From: Chloroflexota bacterium
Lineage (GTDB): Bacteria > Chloroflexota > Dehalococcoidia > SZUA-161 > SpSt-899
DNA length: 7,332 bases
Assembly (NCBI GenBank): GCA_018657655.1
Contig: JABHWQ010000488.1
Location: 1 to 7,332 of the forward strand
Direction of reading: 5' to 3'
Positions within the stretch are counted from its first letter, which is position 1, and the number at the start of each line of letters is the position of its first letter. Under the pieces are notes generated by a model. The model was not told where the DNA came from, ran no database searches, and saw only the letters and a program-made list of their open reading frames with translations. This document shows, piece by piece, positions 6,073 through 7,332 of the stretch. Both the position numbers and the translations under genes were made by a program.

Positions 6073-7332
6073 CTATGTCGTGCGTAGTTCAGCCATGAAA
6101 TCACGTAATTGCTGGTACAACTCTTTGGCTTTCTCCGGCTCTTTGTCGATGATATTGTTCAACTGGAACTGGTCCGTTTTCCGATCATAAAGTTCATCGC
6201 TCTCCGGCACCACCATCTCAGCGGCTGGGGTGCATGTCCACATATCCTCAGTATCCAGTGATTTGGACCATTGGCCCTGCGCCAAGCCCCCACCATCGTA
6301 AAACCCGGCAATTGTGTCTGAGTCGGTGGTCTGTTCGAATCCCTTTACCCAATGGATGAAGCTGTAATCATCCCGGATGATACTCCAGGAAAGGCTCCAA
6401 TAACCGGCAATGGCGAAATCCCGGACTTTTTCCACCTCGCCCTGTACCAGAGGGATCAGGCTGTGTCCCTGCATGTCCTCGGTTCCCGGTGCAGCAAGGG
6501 AGATATTGCCATGCGTTTTTGTCTCGCTCTTTACGCCCAAGTAATCGATGATTGTGGGAGCGATATCGCAGGATTGGACGAACGAGGACACCCTCTTTCC
6601 TTCCCCGACGCCAGGCACCCTGACGATCAGCGGGATGTGAGATAGTTCCTCGTAGGGCCAGGGACGGCATTTGCGCATGATGCCATGCCCGTGTTCGCCG
6701 TTCCCCATCGGTTCACCATGGTCGGAGCAGAAGATGATCATGGTATTATCCCAAAGCCCCAGGTCTCGAACCTTGTCCAGAATCTTCCCCACCCATTTGT
6801 CCACCAGGGTGATATTCTCGGCATACAGCATGCGAATATGGTTCAGCTCCTCTTCCGTGAACACGCCCTCGACCGGACCCAGTGGGGGAATGATCATATC
6901 TTTTCCTTTGTAATCCGGGTCGTAGGGACATCTAAGGTTGGGGTCCCACACGGATGGGGGATCCCACGGTTCATGTGGATCGAAACTGTCAAACCAGAGC
7001 ATGAACGGCTGGGTCCTGTCAACGCTCTCGAGCCATTTGATAGCCTCTTTGGCCAGTACCCCGATATAGTTGTCCTCATCGCTTTTCCAGTATTGGCGAA
7101 GCTTCAGATACTCTGAGAGTTCCGATAGGACCGTAGAACTGTATGCCGGGTTAATCAATTCACCATTGTCATCGTACATGCAATGATCTTCGAGGTAGTC
7201 TTCCGGCTTGAGATGGAGCAACTTGCGGCCAGAGTAGAAGTAGTGATCCAATTCGTGCCCGTGGCGGAAGATAACATCATTAAAGCCCCGCGAATATCCG
7301 TATTTGGGCATCTGCAAGGGCGCCGAGTCATA
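6073..7332 (-). CDS. Sulfatase, 5' end beyond window
   Basis: C-terminal 419 residues of a sulfatase of the alkaline phosphatase superfamily, which hydrolyses sulfate esters (aryl, steroid or glycan). The frame is open to the window edge, so the start is not here; a TTG at 7317 and an ATG at 7311 are merely internal. Counting from the edge: WFDSFDPHEPWDPP (113-126), the conserved strand and loop after the central helices; NTMIIFCSDHGEPMGNGEHG (196-215), with metal-binding Asp204-His205 and the following G-x-x-x-G-x-x-G-H region; SHIPLIVRVPG (231-241); DIAPTIIDYLG (256-266). The family's C-terminal ELYDRKTDQFQLNNII (380-395) precedes a final helix. The formylglycine motif (C/S-x-P-x-R) and the other metal ligands must lie in the missing N-terminus, so activity cannot be confirmed. 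A decayed paralogue of its tail lies downstream at 4937. Confidence 0.93.
   Translation of the reverse strand, partial: YDSAPLQMPKYGYSRGFNDVIFRHGHELDHYFYSGRKLLHLKPEDYLEDHCMYDDNGELINPAYSSTVLSELSEYLKLRQYWKSDEDNYIGVLAKEAIKWLESVDRTQPFMLWFDSFDPHEPWDPPSVWDPNLRCPYDPDYKGKDMIIPPLGPVEGVFTEEELNHIRMLYAENITLVDKWVGKILDKVRDLGLWDNTMIIFCSDHGEPMGNGEHGHGIMRKCRPWPYEELSHIPLIVRVPGVGEGKRVSSFVQSCDIAPTIIDYLGVKSETKTHGNISLAAPGTEDMQGHSLIPLVQGEVEKVRDFAIAGYWSLSWSIIRDDYSFIHWVKGFEQTTDSDTIAGFYDGGGLAQGQWSKSLDTEDMWTCTPAAEMVVPESDELYDRKTDQFQLNNIIDKEPEKAKELYQQLRDFMAELRTT

Noticed and set aside
6685..7116. 143-codon open frame on the plus strand inside the sulfatase
   Set aside because: Antisense shadow of a well-conserved sulfatase; the sense strand carries the family motifs.
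1..7332. CRISPR array, insertion sequence or transposon ends
   Set aside because: No regularly spaced repeats, no transposase-like frame and no long terminal inverted repeats were found when reading both strands.

Overview
The window reads as bacterial chromosome, roughly half G+C, with every supported protein gene on the minus strand. It is probably a fragment from an uncultivated environmental bacterium. Family content (paired ABC-2 exporters, an SDR dehydrogenase, an alkaline-phosphatase-superfamily sulfatase) and style recall marine or sediment Chloroflexota or similar phyla, but the lineage cannot be settled from this sequence.

Reading in the direction of transcription (right to left): (1) 7332-6073 holds most of a sulfatase whose N-terminus, with the catalytic formylglycine site, lies beyond the window edge. 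(2) 6012-4937 is a degraded stretch with three recognisable remnants: a small thioredoxin-like CPDC protein split over two frames, the C-terminal part of a peptide/solute-binding protein of an ABC importer, and the last residues of a second sulfatase closely similar to the first. (3) 4936-4642 is a spacer in which nothing is recognised. (4) 4641-3865 is an intact SDR dehydrogenase with a perfect Shine-Dalgarno sequence. (5) 3864-3561 is the main regulatory spacer. It holds a decayed tRNA-like sequence on the plus strand, a 9-bp direct repeat at 11-bp spacing, and a near-consensus sigma-70 promoter pointing left. (6) 3560-38 is a compact four-gene operon, ATPase A, permease A, ATPase B, permease B, joined by two ATGA overlaps and one TAA-ATG abutment.

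The four ABC genes probably make one exporter, or two related ones, of the ABC-2 type; the substrate cannot be read from the sequence. The sulfatase and the remnants beside it look like what is left of a larger catabolic cluster with a duplicated sulfatase and a solute importer.

The most interesting signal is in the small CPDC gene. An upstream frame with a plausible start ends its useful part exactly at A-AAA-AAG, in the correct phase, and a -1 slip there enters the frame carrying the CxxC motif. This is either programmed recoding or a homopolymer indel in a dying gene. The tRNA-like relic, exactly 75 nt long and overlapping the end of the SDR gene, is the second most interesting.
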